NCBI RefSeq assembly: GCF_015351395.1
Contig: NZ_JADKPV010000001.1
Span: 1,106,774 to 1,170,773 of the forward strand
Reading direction: 5' to 3'
DNA: 64,000 nucleotides
Source: Savagea serpentis
GTDB taxonomy: Bacteria; Bacillota; Bacilli; Bacillales_A; Planococcaceae
The translations under genes and the position numbers were made by a program. Shown one piece after another: positions 17,048 to 26,281 of this stretch; positions within the stretch are counted from its first letter, which is position 1, and every line of letters begins with the position of its first letter. A model generated the notes under the pieces. The model was not told the origin of the DNA and did no database searches. It was given only the letters and a program-made list of their open reading frames with translations.

Positions 17048-18331
17048 TCACGTTAATGTCCATTCATACAAAGGACTCGGTCTCCCTTTCCCTCCGCGTT
17101 TTTCTTCACCAACTTTTAAAAGTACATCAGCTTCTACTAAAGTTTTGACCAATCTTTGAGCGGTGCGACTTCCAATGGCGAGCTCGAGCATCACATCTTG
17201 TGTCGTAAAGGTCGTCCATTTTTTTGATAAGATTGTACGATATAAAGATTCGACATGATGAAGCGCTACTTTACTTTCTTGAAACTGTTCGTGCAAATAA
17301 TCAAGCTGTGGCATCGCATGTTGTTCAACTTGATCCATAAATTGTGGCACTTTTTCCTCTTCTGCGGAAGCAATGGCAATCGATTGTTCACTCGTCTTTG
17401 AATAATGGAGTGCTTCTGTTGCATATTGCTCCGCTTGCAAAGCAGAGTCTCCAAATCCAATGCCTACTCGTAGTGTTAATTTATATTCATTATGAATATG
17501 TTCCAATTGCAATTGCATTTTAGAAAGTTGATCATAAACTTCACCACGAGAAGTCATAATCATATAACGCTCATGCCCCAATGTGAAAAACGAACCGTTC
17601 AATTCTCGACTCATTTGTAACATTGCCATTTGAATGCGCAATGCTTCAGTTTGAATATCAAAAGAAAGTGCTCCCCTTTTTTCCAAACCGAAAATTTGAA
17701 TCGCACATGCAGCAATTTGAGTTCTTTTGAAATAATCGGCCTCTGCTCGTTGTTCAATCGCTTGAATCACTTGACGGGTAGCAAGGTTCGTTGTACTGAT
17801 CCATTCTACTGGAATTCCTTGTTCACTCAATACAGCCTTCACTTCTGGATAACAAGTGAGCACACCATCTACTTTATCCGCTTCCCAAGCAGCGGTATGT
17901 TTATCAATCAACATTTGATAAGCATCATAAGGGTCAAAATATTCGACATAACTCAATTGAACCGACATATTTAATTGCTCCAGTGAATGTTCCGCTACTT
18001 CTCCTTGTTCTGGTAAGTCAATGCCAAAACGTATTTGCAAGCGGTCAACTTGATGCATAACATTTAACATCGCACGATAAAAACCCGCTTCTAACAACTC
18101 CACATAAAAAGCCCGCTTCGGGTCAATCACATCTTTACCGATGATATAAGGGATAATCCCTGAAAATAAAAAATAGTCGCAGTTTTTTCCTTTTTCGTCA
18201 ATCACTTGAGGAACATCGATAGCTGTTTCATACACAATGGGCTTCATCGCTAATGGCGTTCCACTCCGTTGTGCGATTTTCACAATACGTTCTACGGACC
18301 CTTTTGGCCCGACTACACCTACTTGATACAT
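17048..18331 (-). CDS. One-component regulator, GGDEF-like plus winged helix, next to AbgT/M20 genes
   Basis: A 427-residue soluble protein that I place in no named family. The N-terminal 170 residues look like a ligand-sensing alpha/beta domain (VGVVGPKGSVERIVKIA, FLFSGIIPYIIGKD). The middle, around LRVGIGFGDSALQAEQYATEAL, resembles the degenerate GGDEF-like domain of CdaR-type regulators. The last 80 residues form a winged-helix HTH (TTQDVMLELAIGSRTAQRLVKTL) ending GGKGRPSPLYEW. A protein of the same layout is encoded at 45288-46586. Start 18331 has AGGAGG upstream. It follows the AbgT/M20 genes on the same strand and probably controls them. Confidence 0.65.
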   Translation of the reverse strand: MYQVGVVGPKGSVERIVKIAQRSGTPLAMKPIVYETAIDVPQVIDEKGKNCDYFLFSGIIPYIIGKDVIDPKRAFYVELLEAGFYRAMLNVMHQVDRLQIRFGIDLPEQGEVAEHSLEQLNMSVQLSYVEYFDPYDAYQMLIDKHTAAWEADKVDGVLTCYPEVKAVLSEQGIPVEWISTTNLATRQVIQAIEQRAEADYFKRTQIAACAIQIFGLEKRGALSFDIQTEALRIQMAMLQMSRELNGSFFTLGHERYMIMTSRGEVYDQLSKMQLQLEHIHNEYKLTLRVGIGFGDSALQAEQYATEALHYSKTSEQSIAIASAEEEKVPQFMDQVEQHAMPQLDYLHEQFQESKVALHHVESLYRTILSKKWTTFTTQDVMLELAIGSRTAQRLVKTLVEADVLLKVGEEKRGGKGRPSPLYEWTLT

Positions 18332-18422
18332 ACACTTCCTCCTATACAGACTAAAAAGACTGAGTGATGACACATTCTTTCGCTTTCGCCGAATAATGAC
18401 GTCTTCACACAGTCTTGTTCAT

Positions 18423-19955
18423 TTAGTTGTTCCAGTAAATAGGAGCTCCTGGACCGAGCGGTAAACCTGTCAAATACCAAACGATTAATAAAATAATCCA
18501 GAACACCCCAAAGAAGATTGTATACGGGAATAGTCCGGCAATCAATGTTCCGAGACCAACTTTTTTATCAATTCGTTGCGCATACGACAAAATAAAGACG
18601 AGATACGGGAACATCGGTGTAATTGGATTCGTAATCGAGTCCCCAATTCGGTACATCATTTGCGTAAACGCTGGATGATATCCTAAATACATAAACATCG
18701 GCACGAATACAGGTGCGAGCATCGCCCATTTCGCTGAAGCGCTGCCGATTAATAAGTTAACAAAAGCAACGAAGAAAATGAATGACACGAATAATGGAAT
18801 TCCTTTAAATCCAATTCCTTCTAATGTTTCTGCTCCTTTGATCGCAATAATTTGTCCGAGATTACTCGAATTGAAGTATGCGAGCATTTGTGCAGAAATA
18901 AAGACGAGTGCAATGTAAGGCCCCATCGTGCTCATCGCACGGCCTAAATGTCCGCCAAAATCTTTCGTAGAACGAATCGTCTTGGCACCAATTCCATAAA
19001 AAATACCAGGTACTAAAAAGAAAATCATGACAATTGGGACGATAGAATTCATTAAATGAGACCCTTGAATAATTGAACCTGTTTCAGGATTTCGTAACCA
19101 ACCGCTTTCTGGAATGACCATTGCTAAAATAGCAAGGACGAGGAAAATTAACGAAATATTCGCAAATTTCAAACCTCTTTTTTCATCTGCAGTAATGGCT
19201 TCATGTGCTTCCTGCGGCCCATCATACGTTCCAAAACGAGGTATCGTAAATTTATACGTCACCCACGTTGCAACAATCATTAAGAATATCGTAGATACAG
19301 CTAAGAAATAATAGTTCATCGCAGCATTTCCAACAAAGTTCGGATCCACAGTTTGTGCACCGATTTCTGTAAAGCCCGCCGCTAAAACATCTGTCATTCC
19401 GATTAAAATATTCGCTGAGAAAGCCCCTAATGTTGCGGCATACGCGGCAAGCAAACCGACGAATGGATGAAAGCCAAATGTCATTAAAATGGTCGCTGCA
19501 AGTGGTGGTAATACGATTTGTGTCGCATCTCCTGCAACGTTACCGATAATCCCAACTAAAATAATCATCGGGATAATAATGCGCTTCGGTGTCGAGACAA
19601 CCGCACGCTTCATCATCGTTTTAAAATAACCGCTCTCATCCGCTAAGCCGACCCCTAACATAATGACGAGCACCGCTCCAAGTGGCGGAAAATCACTAAA
19701 ATTTTTCACCATGCCTGTTAACATCTCGATAAATCCATCTTTCGATAGCAAATTGTGGACAGTGATTGTTTCACCATCTACAGGACTTACGGCAGACCAT
19801 TTAAAAATGGATGCTAACCATGAAATAACGACGATGATTAATGCGATCATCGCAAATAAGACAATCGGATCTGGGAGACGGTTTCCCGCCACCTCTATCC
19901 GGTTTAACATTTTATCAAAAAATGATGGTTTACTGTTTTTTGTTTGTGTCGACAT
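18423..19955 (-). CDS. AbgT-family aminobenzoyl-glutamate-type transporter
   Basis: A 510-residue membrane protein with about eleven to thirteen helices of the AbgT family. In Escherichia coli AbgT imports p-aminobenzoyl-glutamate. Other members export sulfonamides or carry dipeptides. VGLADESGYFKTMMKRAV, NVAGDATQIVLPPLAAT and RIGDSITNPITPMFPYL are family-like polar breaks. Start 19955 is set by GGGGAGGA. It lies 33 bp downstream of an M20 amidohydrolase gene, matching the abg theme of transporter plus hydrolase for an N-acyl or aminobenzoyl amino acid. The substrate is not fixed by sequence. Confidence 0.85.
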   Translation of the reverse strand: MSTQTKNSKPSFFDKMLNRIEVAGNRLPDPIVLFAMIALIIVVISWLASIFKWSAVSPVDGETITVHNLLSKDGFIEMLTGMVKNFSDFPPLGAVLVIMLGVGLADESGYFKTMMKRAVVSTPKRIIIPMIILVGIIGNVAGDATQIVLPPLAATILMTFGFHPFVGLLAAYAATLGAFSANILIGMTDVLAAGFTEIGAQTVDPNFVGNAAMNYYFLAVSTIFLMIVATWVTYKFTIPRFGTYDGPQEAHEAITADEKRGLKFANISLIFLVLAILAMVIPESGWLRNPETGSIIQGSHLMNSIVPIVMIFFLVPGIFYGIGAKTIRSTKDFGGHLGRAMSTMGPYIALVFISAQMLAYFNSSNLGQIIAIKGAETLEGIGFKGIPLFVSFIFFVAFVNLLIGSASAKWAMLAPVFVPMFMYLGYHPAFTQMMYRIGDSITNPITPMFPYLVFILSYAQRIDKKVGLGTLIAGLFPYTIFFGVFWIILLIVWYLTGLPLGPGAPIYWNN

Positions 19956-19988
19956 TGAGTCGTCCTCCCCTACATTCAAACGTGGCGT

Positions 19989-21167
19989 TTATTGTTGCGC
20001 TAATGTCGTTGCGACAGATAAAAAGTAGCGCATCCCATTTTTAAAAGCATCTTCATGAATTTCAAATTTTGGATGGTGGTGCGGGTAGTACTTGCCATCT
20101 CTCTCTTTTAAAGCTCCCACTCCGATGTAACAACTAGGTACTACATTAGAAAATGCTGAAAAATCTTCTCCTCCAAGCATCGGTTCAATATATTCAATTT
20201 CTAAATCTTCAAATTGACGCAATGTTTTTTCGACGATTGGCATTAATGTTTCATCATTGTATACAGGGTCATATCCATATTCGTAATGAAATTCAATCGT
20301 TGCACCGTGCGCTTTAGCGACCATGTCGCTAATTTGTTCAATTTTTTCTTTAATTGTTTCACGCACTTCTTCGGTTAATGCGCGCACTGAGCCACCAAAA
20401 GTTGCTTCTTGGGGGATGACATTATACGCCTCTCCACTTCTAAAACGTGTAATCGATAATACACCGCTTTGTAAAGGACTTAGACTGCGAGATACAATCA
20501 TTTGTAAGTTAGATACAATTTGAGCAGCGATCGCTAAAGCGTCAATTGCATCGTCTGGTGCTGAAGCATGTCCAGATTTCCCAATTATTTTCACGTCAAA
20601 AATATCAGAAGCTGCCGACATCGGTCCAACAGTCAATTGCATTTTCCCTAATTTTTCAATCGACCATAAATGCATACCGAGCACATGATCTACACCATTT
20701 AATACCCCTGCACGAACCATTTCAATCGCGCCACCTGGTGGTACTTCTTCAGCGTGTTGAAAAAGAAAAACATATTCTCCTACAAGATTTTCACGTGCGT
20801 CACTAAGCACCTTTGCAACGCCGAGCAACATAGACGTATGTCCGTCATGTCCACAGGCATGCATGACACTGTCATTTTTAGAGCGATATGGTTCGTCCAC
20901 ATCTTCCTGTATTGGAAGCGCATCCATATCAGCGCGCATTGCAATCGTTTTCCCTGCACCTGCCAAACCTTTCAAACGTCCCACAACGCTTGTTTTCGTT
21001 GGGCGTGTCACTTCAATCCCTTCCATCACTTGCAATTGTTCCACAACATAAGCAGATGTTTCGACTTCTTCAAATGACAATTCAGGGTGTGCATGTAAAT
21101 GACGTCTCCACGCTATCACTTGGGGATGAATTTCTTCGACTGCTGTTTCAATTTGTTCGACCTTCAT
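19989..21167 (-). CDS. M20-family amidohydrolase (N-acyl amino acid hydrolase type)
   Basis: Metallopeptidase M20D-type enzyme, 392 residues. Motifs: RRHLHAHPELSFEE (start), MRADMDALPI with a metal Asp, HACGHDGHT with metal Cys/His, FQHAEEVPPGG with catalytic Glu, and MLGGEDFSAF near the end. It hydrolyses the amide of an N-acyl amino acid, dipeptide or aminobenzoyl-glutamate. ATG 21167 follows AGAGGTGAT. It is the first gene of the unit with the AbgT transporter and then the regulator. Two further M20 genes occur at 41.7-42.8 kb and 46.8-48.2 kb. Confidence 0.88.
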   Translation of the reverse strand: MKVEQIETAVEEIHPQVIAWRRHLHAHPELSFEEVETSAYVVEQLQVMEGIEVTRPTKTSVVGRLKGLAGAGKTIAMRADMDALPIQEDVDEPYRSKNDSVMHACGHDGHTSMLLGVAKVLSDARENLVGEYVFLFQHAEEVPPGGAIEMVRAGVLNGVDHVLGMHLWSIEKLGKMQLTVGPMSAASDIFDVKIIGKSGHASAPDDAIDALAIAAQIVSNLQMIVSRSLSPLQSGVLSITRFRSGEAYNVIPQEATFGGSVRALTEEVRETIKEKIEQISDMVAKAHGATIEFHYEYGYDPVYNDETLMPIVEKTLRQFEDLEIEYIEPMLGGEDFSAFSNVVPSCYIGVGALKERDGKYYPHHHPKFEIHEDAFKNGMRYFLSVATTLAQQ

Positions 21168-21312
21168 GTTGATCACCTCTTTTTATATTTGACGACTCTT
21201 TAACGTCACTGTCGTTAAAAGATAGCATATTTTTTTCTGTTTGAATAGCTTTTTTCGAAAATAATCTGAAAATGCTCGCAATATTTTTCATTCCCTCTTT
21301 TTTTCACGTAAA

Positions 21313-21349
21313 AAAATACAAGCGATTGCAATAAAATCGCTTGTATTTT
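21313..21349. terminator. Terminator after the universal stress gene
   Basis: AAAATACAAGCGATT pairs perfectly with AATCGCTTGTATTTT around an eight-base loop. It can work in both directions. Confidence 0.88.
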
Positions 21350-21354
21350 CCCTA

Positions 21355-21768
21355 TTATTTCACAACGGTTACAGGGCATCCGATATGTTTTACTAACTTT
21401 TGACTGACGCTTCCGAGTACTACTTCTTGTAACGCATTTAATCCGCGACTGCCGATGACGAGCAAATCTAAATCGACTGCTTCTGCATATTGCATAATCA
21501 TTTTGCTCGGGTCACCTTTTAAAACGGTTTGCTTCAACTCCACATTTGCTTCTTCTGCCCATTCTACCGCTCGTTTAAATACTTTTTTTCGTTGTACTTC
21601 CAACGTCCCATGACTCGGGGTAAGCAAATGTTCTTTCTTCATTTGATCATACGTAACGACCGTTAACAATTCAACGCGCGCACCTTCGATTTTACTTGCG
21701 AGATCAATCGCATATTTCGCAGCACGTTCGGCATGGAAAGAACCATCCATCGCGACTCCAATTTTCAT
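21355..21768 (-). CDS. Universal stress protein (UspA family)
   Basis: A 137-residue UspA-fold protein. It starts MKIGVAMDGSFHAERA and ends with LLVIGSRGLNALQEVVLGSVSQKLVKHIGCPVTVV. The latter holds the G-x2-G-x9-G-S/T-like ATP-binding signature, here GSRGLNA followed by GSVSQ, so nucleotide binding is likely. The start overlaps the SulP transporter stop (ATGA), so the two are translated together. USP and SulP pairs are common in Firmicutes. The stress protein may respond to the ion the transporter moves. Confidence 0.9.
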   Translation of the reverse strand: MKIGVAMDGSFHAERAAKYAIDLASKIEGARVELLTVVTYDQMKKEHLLTPSHGTLEVQRKKVFKRAVEWAEEANVELKQTVLKGDPSKMIMQYAEAVDLDLLVIGSRGLNALQEVVLGSVSQKLVKHIGCPVTVVK

Positions 21769-23189
21769 TTTCCAACCTCCTCATTCCATTTTTCATATAA
21801 GGCACTACTTCTCTCATTTAAGTTTATCACTTCTACTTGCACACCGCGCGCTTTACATTGCGTGACCCATTTCCATAACGTACTCGCTGCTGATTCATCC
21901 CACAGTGCACTATCTTGAAAATCCAATATACAATCATCTGATGGATATTTTTTCATCTCGTTCATAAAAGCTGTCGTAGATGCAAAAAATAGAGGTCCAT
22001 GGATGCGATAGATAGTACCGTTTCGTTCAATGGTCAACTTCGATATATTCGCTACAAAAAATAAAGCACTTAATAGAACACCAATGACGACCCCGATTGC
22101 TAAATTATGAGTATATAAAATAATGAGTACAGTCATCAACATGACAAGACTTTCTGTTCGCGGAGCTCTTTGTAAAAAGCGAAATGAACCCCAATTAAAA
22201 GTTGTGAAGCTAACCATAATCATAACACCGACTAATACCGGCATTGGAATGCGTGCAACAGCATCCCCTAAAACGAGTATTAAAAAGAGTAAAAATACAC
22301 CAGATACGAAAGTGGATAAACGACCTCTTCCTCCAGACTTCACATTAATGATCGACTGTCCGATTAACGCGCATCCTGCCATTCCTCCAAAAAATCCATT
22401 CACTGTATTCGCGATCCCTTGACCGCGCGCTTCTTTATTTTTATCGCTCTCTGTATCCGTCATTTCATCTAACACTTGTGCTGTGAGCAAAGACTCTAAC
22501 AGACCGACAATCGACAAAGCAAAAGCATACGGTAAAATGATGAAAAGTGTTTCTAACGTTAGTGGAATATCGGGAAGTAAAAATGCGGGTAATGTACTCG
22601 GCATCGTTCCTAAATCACCGATTGTCTGTAATGAAACACCACTCCATATCGCAATCGTCGTCATCAAGATAATCGCGATTAATGGTGCAGGGATGCTTTT
22701 AATAAATCTCGGAATGATATAGACGAGAAGAAGTGTCACAATAGCATACATATAAGTAGGTATCGCCCCTCCTATTAAATAGGGCAATTGACTCATAAAA
22801 ATCATAATCCCAAGCGCATTGACAAACCCGAGCATGACAGAATTTGGCACGAATTTCATCAATTGAGCGACGCCACATACACCGAGAATCCACTGGATTA
22901 CCCCTGTTAAAATTGTCGCTGCTAGCATGTATTCCACTCCGTGATTAGCGACTAAACTGACAAGAACGAGCGCCATCGCTCCAGTCGCTGCTGAAATCAT
23001 ACCTGGCCTACCGCCGAATATGGCGGTCAATACAGCCATCGTAAAAGAGGCATAAAGTGCATAACGCGGATCGACGCCGACAATAAACGCAAAAGCTAGT
23101 GCTTCTGGAATAAGTGCCAATCCGACGACAATCCCTGCGAGAATATCCCCTTTTATATTTCCAAACCATTGTTGTTGCCACGTAATCAT
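21765..23189 (-). CDS. SulP-family anion transporter with STAS domain
   Basis: A 474-residue SulP protein. It has about twelve to fourteen membrane segments, with the N-terminal signature GDILAGIVVGLALIPEALAFAF and the paired repeats characteristic of the fold. A C-terminal STAS domain (about 385-470) includes ILDFQDSALWDESAAS. Bacterial SulP proteins carry sulfate, bicarbonate or dicarboxylates. No carbonic anhydrase or sulfur gene is nearby to decide. It is translationally coupled to the UspA gene. Confidence 0.87.
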   Translation of the reverse strand: MITWQQQWFGNIKGDILAGIVVGLALIPEALAFAFIVGVDPRYALYASFTMAVLTAIFGGRPGMISAATGAMALVLVSLVANHGVEYMLAATILTGVIQWILGVCGVAQLMKFVPNSVMLGFVNALGIMIFMSQLPYLIGGAIPTYMYAIVTLLLVYIIPRFIKSIPAPLIAIILMTTIAIWSGVSLQTIGDLGTMPSTLPAFLLPDIPLTLETLFIILPYAFALSIVGLLESLLTAQVLDEMTDTESDKNKEARGQGIANTVNGFFGGMAGCALIGQSIINVKSGGRGRLSTFVSGVFLLFLILVLGDAVARIPMPVLVGVMIMVSFTTFNWGSFRFLQRAPRTESLVMLMTVLIILYTHNLAIGVVIGVLLSALFFVANISKLTIERNGTIYRIHGPLFFASTTAFMNEMKKYPSDDCILDFQDSALWDESAASTLWKWVTQCKARGVQVEVINLNERSSALYEKWNEEVGK

Positions 23190-23256
23190 TTCATTCTCCT
23201 TTCTCCTTTTTCAACTTCTAGTTATCGTAACATTCGCTCACTCTTTTGAACATACG

Positions 23257-23290
23257 AAAAAGCTCAACACCTAGTAGATGTTGAGCTTTT
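23257..23290. terminator. Terminator after the YcsG-like gene
   Basis: AAAAAGCTCAACA pairs with TGTTGAGCTTTT. It ends the pxpA-ycsG-like unit. Confidence 0.85.
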
Positions 23291-23292
23291 CA

Positions 23293-24513
23293 TTATGAAA
23301 ATAATTTTGGAATCTCTTCCATCAAAGTTTTCACACTAAATATTGCCATCATAATGACGACAACAATACCTGGAATCGTCAACCACTTCGGATGTTTATA
23401 CGTACCGACAATGTCTTTTCGATGAGCCGCAATGAGCATGACACCGAGTGCTAATGGTAAAATTAAAGCATTCGCCGCTCCTGCTAAAATTAAGACGAGC
23501 ACTGGGCGCCCAATGAATAAAAAGACCGATGTTGACACGATAATAAATCCGATAATGAACCAATTACTATATTTCTCAATGAATGGGTGAAATGTGCGGA
23601 TAAAGGATACAGACGTATAAGCCGCTCCGACAACAGAAGTGACCGCCGCTGCCCACATAATGATTCCGAATACTTGAATCCCAACATCTCCTAACGCGTA
23701 TTGAAACGCTTCAGCTGCAGGGTTGCCCTCTTCATTTAATACATACCCTTGTGAAACAATTCCTAAAATCGCGAGGAAGAGAGCGATTCGCATGACACCT
23801 GTTACCCCAATTCCGATTAAGGAACTCTTCGTGACATCCGGAAGCCCTTCTTGCCCTTTAATGCCTGCATCTAATAAACGGTGGCCTCCTGCGAATGTAA
23901 TATAACCACCAACAGTTCCCCCAACAAGCGTAATAATCGCAAATATACTCATTTGTTCAGGCCATAGCGTATTCGCTAATGCCTCTTTTACAGGAGGCGT
24001 CGTTTTAAAGGCGACATAAATCATTAATCCGAGCATCGTCACGCCAGCAAGTTGAGCGACACGGTCCATCACTTTTGCAGCTTCTTTCACTGCAAAAACG
24101 AAAATCGCGAATAATGCACTAATTCCTGCTCCTAGGACAGGATCAATCCCTAACATCGCATTTAAACCGAGCCCCGCTCCTGCAACGTTTCCAATATTGA
24201 AAGCAAGTCCTCCGAAGACGATAAACGCAGCAAGCACATATCCTAGTCCAGGCAACACTTTATTCGCAATTTCTTGTCCGCGTAAGCCAGATACCGCAAT
24301 AATTCGCCACACGTTCATTTGAGCGAATACGTCTAAGACGAGTGAAATCATAATGACAAAAGCGAAACTTGCCGCAAGTTGTTGCGTAAAGACTGCCGTT
24401 TGTGTTAAAAATCCTGGCCCGACAGACGAGGTCGCCATGAGAAATGCCGCTCCAAATAACACGCTATTTTTCGTAGCGGATGATTGTTGTTCATTTAATA
24501 ATGGTTGCTTCAT
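23293..24513 (-). CDS. Nramp-related transporter of the 5-oxoproline locus (YcsG-like)
   Basis: A 406-residue protein with about eleven helices and the Nramp/LeuT fold. In TM1 the metal-binding DPGN of true Nramps is replaced (ATSSVGPGFLTQ), and TM6 reads YITFAGGHRLLD without the A/M-P-H element. It is therefore unlikely to be an ordinary manganese/iron importer. It lies 15 bp after pxpA, the same neighbourhood as Bacillus ycsG beside pxpA (ycsF). Uptake of 5-oxoproline, or of a cofactor or counter-ion for its hydrolysis, is a reasonable inference. There is no direct evidence for the substrate. Confidence 0.78.
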   Translation of the reverse strand: MKQPLLNEQQSSATKNSVLFGAAFLMATSSVGPGFLTQTAVFTQQLAASFAFVIMISLVLDVFAQMNVWRIIAVSGLRGQEIANKVLPGLGYVLAAFIVFGGLAFNIGNVAGAGLGLNAMLGIDPVLGAGISALFAIFVFAVKEAAKVMDRVAQLAGVTMLGLMIYVAFKTTPPVKEALANTLWPEQMSIFAIITLVGGTVGGYITFAGGHRLLDAGIKGQEGLPDVTKSSLIGIGVTGVMRIALFLAILGIVSQGYVLNEEGNPAAEAFQYALGDVGIQVFGIIMWAAAVTSVVGAAYTSVSFIRTFHPFIEKYSNWFIIGFIIVSTSVFLFIGRPVLVLILAGAANALILPLALGVMLIAAHRKDIVGTYKHPKWLTIPGIVVVIMMAIFSVKTLMEEIPKLFS

Positions 24514-24528
24514 AGTGTAACTTCCTTT

Positions 24529-25293
24529 CTAAGACGACCCAACTGGCTCGATTTTCACTTCTTTATTCGTTAAATGTTGTGCGATTTTTTTCACGAAATG
24601 AACCGCTTGTACCGTATCTCCATGAACACATATTGTATGCGCTTCCAAAGGGACGACCGTTTGATCTACTGCTGTTACACTCCCACGCAAAACCATTTGT
24701 TCAATTTGTTGTAATGCTATTTCTTCCTCTATAATCATCGCATTTGACAATGTGCGAGATGTTAATGTTCCATCTGGCTGATATGTGCGATCAGCAAATA
24801 CTTCATGAGCGACCGTTAAGCCTAGCGCTTCTCCTGCTCTCGTCAGTTCACTGTTTGCAAGTCCATATAAAATCAACGTAGGCGAACTGTCATAAACAGC
24901 TTGAGCAATCGCTTGTGCGAGTTCTTCATTTTTCGCTGCCATATTGTACATCGCACCATGGGGCTTCACATGATGAATCAATTCTCCGTGCAATTGCGCA
25001 AACCCTTGTAATGCACCAATTTGATAAATGACCATGTCATAAGCTTCTTGTGGACTAACAGCCATTTCTCTGCGGCCAAATCCAACTAAATCAGGAAAAC
25101 TCGGATGAGCGCCTATTTTCACTCCGTATTCCACTGCTTTTTCTACCGTTTTTCTCATAACAGTAGGATCTCCTGCATGAAAACCACAGGCAATATTCGC
25201 ACTCGTAACATATTGTAAAATTTCATCTTGTTCACCTAATTCATAGCGACCGAAACTTTCTCCTAGGTCACAATTTAAATCAATCGTTTTCAT
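24529..25293 (-). CDS. pxpA: 5-oxoprolinase subunit A (LamB/YcsF family)
   Basis: A 254-residue protein starting MKTIDLNCDLGESFGRYELG, with NIACGFHAGDP, VKIGAHPSFPDLVGFGRR and VKPHGAMYN. These are the core of the YcsF/PxpA family. With PxpB and PxpC it forms the ATP-dependent prokaryotic 5-oxoprolinase that opens 5-oxo-L-proline to glutamate. Start 25293 is chosen because GGAGG lies nine bases upstream; 25314 is an in-frame extension. It is transcribed divergently from pxpB-pxpC and leads into the YcsG-like gene. Confidence 0.92.
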   Translation of the reverse strand: MKTIDLNCDLGESFGRYELGEQDEILQYVTSANIACGFHAGDPTVMRKTVEKAVEYGVKIGAHPSFPDLVGFGRREMAVSPQEAYDMVIYQIGALQGFAQLHGELIHHVKPHGAMYNMAAKNEELAQAIAQAVYDSSPTLILYGLANSELTRAGEALGLTVAHEVFADRTYQPDGTLTSRTLSNAMIIEEEIALQQIEQMVLRGSVTAVDQTVVPLEAHTICVHGDTVQAVHFVKKIAQHLTNKEVKIEPVGSS

Positions 25294-25326
25294 TCCATAA
25301 GCCCTCCACTCCATAATTTTTCTCTA

Positions 25327-25347
25327 TTAGTTTCATATTTCGAAACT
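25327..25347. repeat. Direct repeat copy 1, candidate pxp operator
   Basis: TTAGTTTCATATTTCGAAACT recurs with about 16 of 21 bases matching at 25507-25527. This copy contains the palindrome TTTCGAAA and lies just upstream of the pxpA start. An IclR-family regulator gene lies beyond pxpC and is the likely binder. Confidence 0.45.
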
Positions 25348-25453
25348 TCTGTGCTGAAAGTTAAAATTTATTCTAACATATTTTTAAAATTCGTCATCCT
25401 TTTTCTTTCTAAAAAAATAAAGTCTAACTTTTTAGTTTTTTAACAACTTTCAC

Positions 25454-25481
25454 TTGTTTTTTTAATAGAACAATTTATAAT
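25454..25481 (+). promoter_or_regulatory. Predicted pxpBC promoter
   Basis: TTGTTT (25454-25459) and TATAAT (25476-25481) are 16 bases apart. The second candidate operator lies about 25 bases downstream of the -10 box. Confidence 0.55.
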
Positions 25482-25506
25482 ACAGGCATACCCGAATTTC
25501 AAAACT

Positions 25507-25527
25507 TTAGTTTCGTATATCAGTACT
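25507..25527. repeat. Direct repeat copy 2, candidate pxp operator
   Basis: TTAGTTTCGTATATCAGTACT shares about 16 of 21 bases with the copy at 25327-25347. It lies between the predicted pxpB transcription start and the ribosome site, a position suited to repression. Confidence 0.45.
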
Positions 25528-25546
25528 AAAAAGGAGGCAGAAGCCG

Positions 25547-26281
25547 ATGAATGAAACTGTTTCCCTAAAACCACTTAGCGAGAACGCGATTTACATTTCT
25601 TTTGGCGAAACGATTGACGACACGATTTATTCACAAATTCGTCACTTTACACAGCAATTAGACGCTCAACCTTTTCCAGGAATGATTGAATATGTACCTG
25701 CTTATACAAATATAACGATTTATTATGATCCAATCGCTGTTTTACAATTGAATCAATACTCTAAAAAGAATCTTTTTTTACACTCTCCTTTTGAAATCGC
25801 TTCCAATTATATCGAACAATTACTGCAACATTCATATACGAAAAAGGTTGATGAGGTCGAACACATCGTGTCTATTCCTGTCGTATATGGTGGAGAATAT
25901 GGTCCTGACTTAGCATATGTTGCGAAGCATCATCACTTAACCGAAGAAGAGGTGATTCAGATTCACAGCGAACGCACATATCGTGTCTATATGTTAGGTT
26001 TCGCACCAGGATTTCCTTTTTTAGGTGGATTGGATGAACGACTTGCCACTCCACGCAAAGCGACACCACGGCTATACATAGAAGCTGGTTCGGTCGGCAT
26101 TGCGGGAGCACAAACCGGAATTTATCCATTAAGTACACCAGGCGGGTGGCAAATTATTGGGCGCACACCGCGGAAGTTATTTTTGCCTGAACAAACTCCA
26201 CCTACTTTGTTGCGAGCAGGAGATCTCATTCAATTTCAGCCGATTTCTGAAGAACAGTGGGAAGAGGAGGTTAAACGATGA
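25547..26281 (+). CDS. pxpB: 5-oxoprolinase subunit B (KipI family)
   Basis: A 244-residue protein. It contains the KipI signature YRVYMLGFAPGFPFLGGLD, ATPRKATPRLYIEAGSVGIAG and GIYPLSTPGGWQIIGRTP. In Bacillus the orthologue was first described as an inhibitor of KinA, but its conserved role is as part of the PxpABC oxoprolinase. AAAGGAGG precedes the ATG. Its last bases overlap the pxpC start (ATGA). Confidence 0.93.
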   Translation: MNETVSLKPLSENAIYISFGETIDDTIYSQIRHFTQQLDAQPFPGMIEYVPAYTNITIYYDPIAVLQLNQYSKKNLFLHSPFEIASNYIEQLLQHSYTKKVDEVEHIVSIPVVYGGEYGPDLAYVAKHHHLTEEEVIQIHSERTYRVYMLGFAPGFPFLGGLDERLATPRKATPRLYIEAGSVGIAGAQTGIYPLSTPGGWQIIGRTPRKLFLPEQTPPTLLRAGDLIQFQPISEEQWEEEVKR

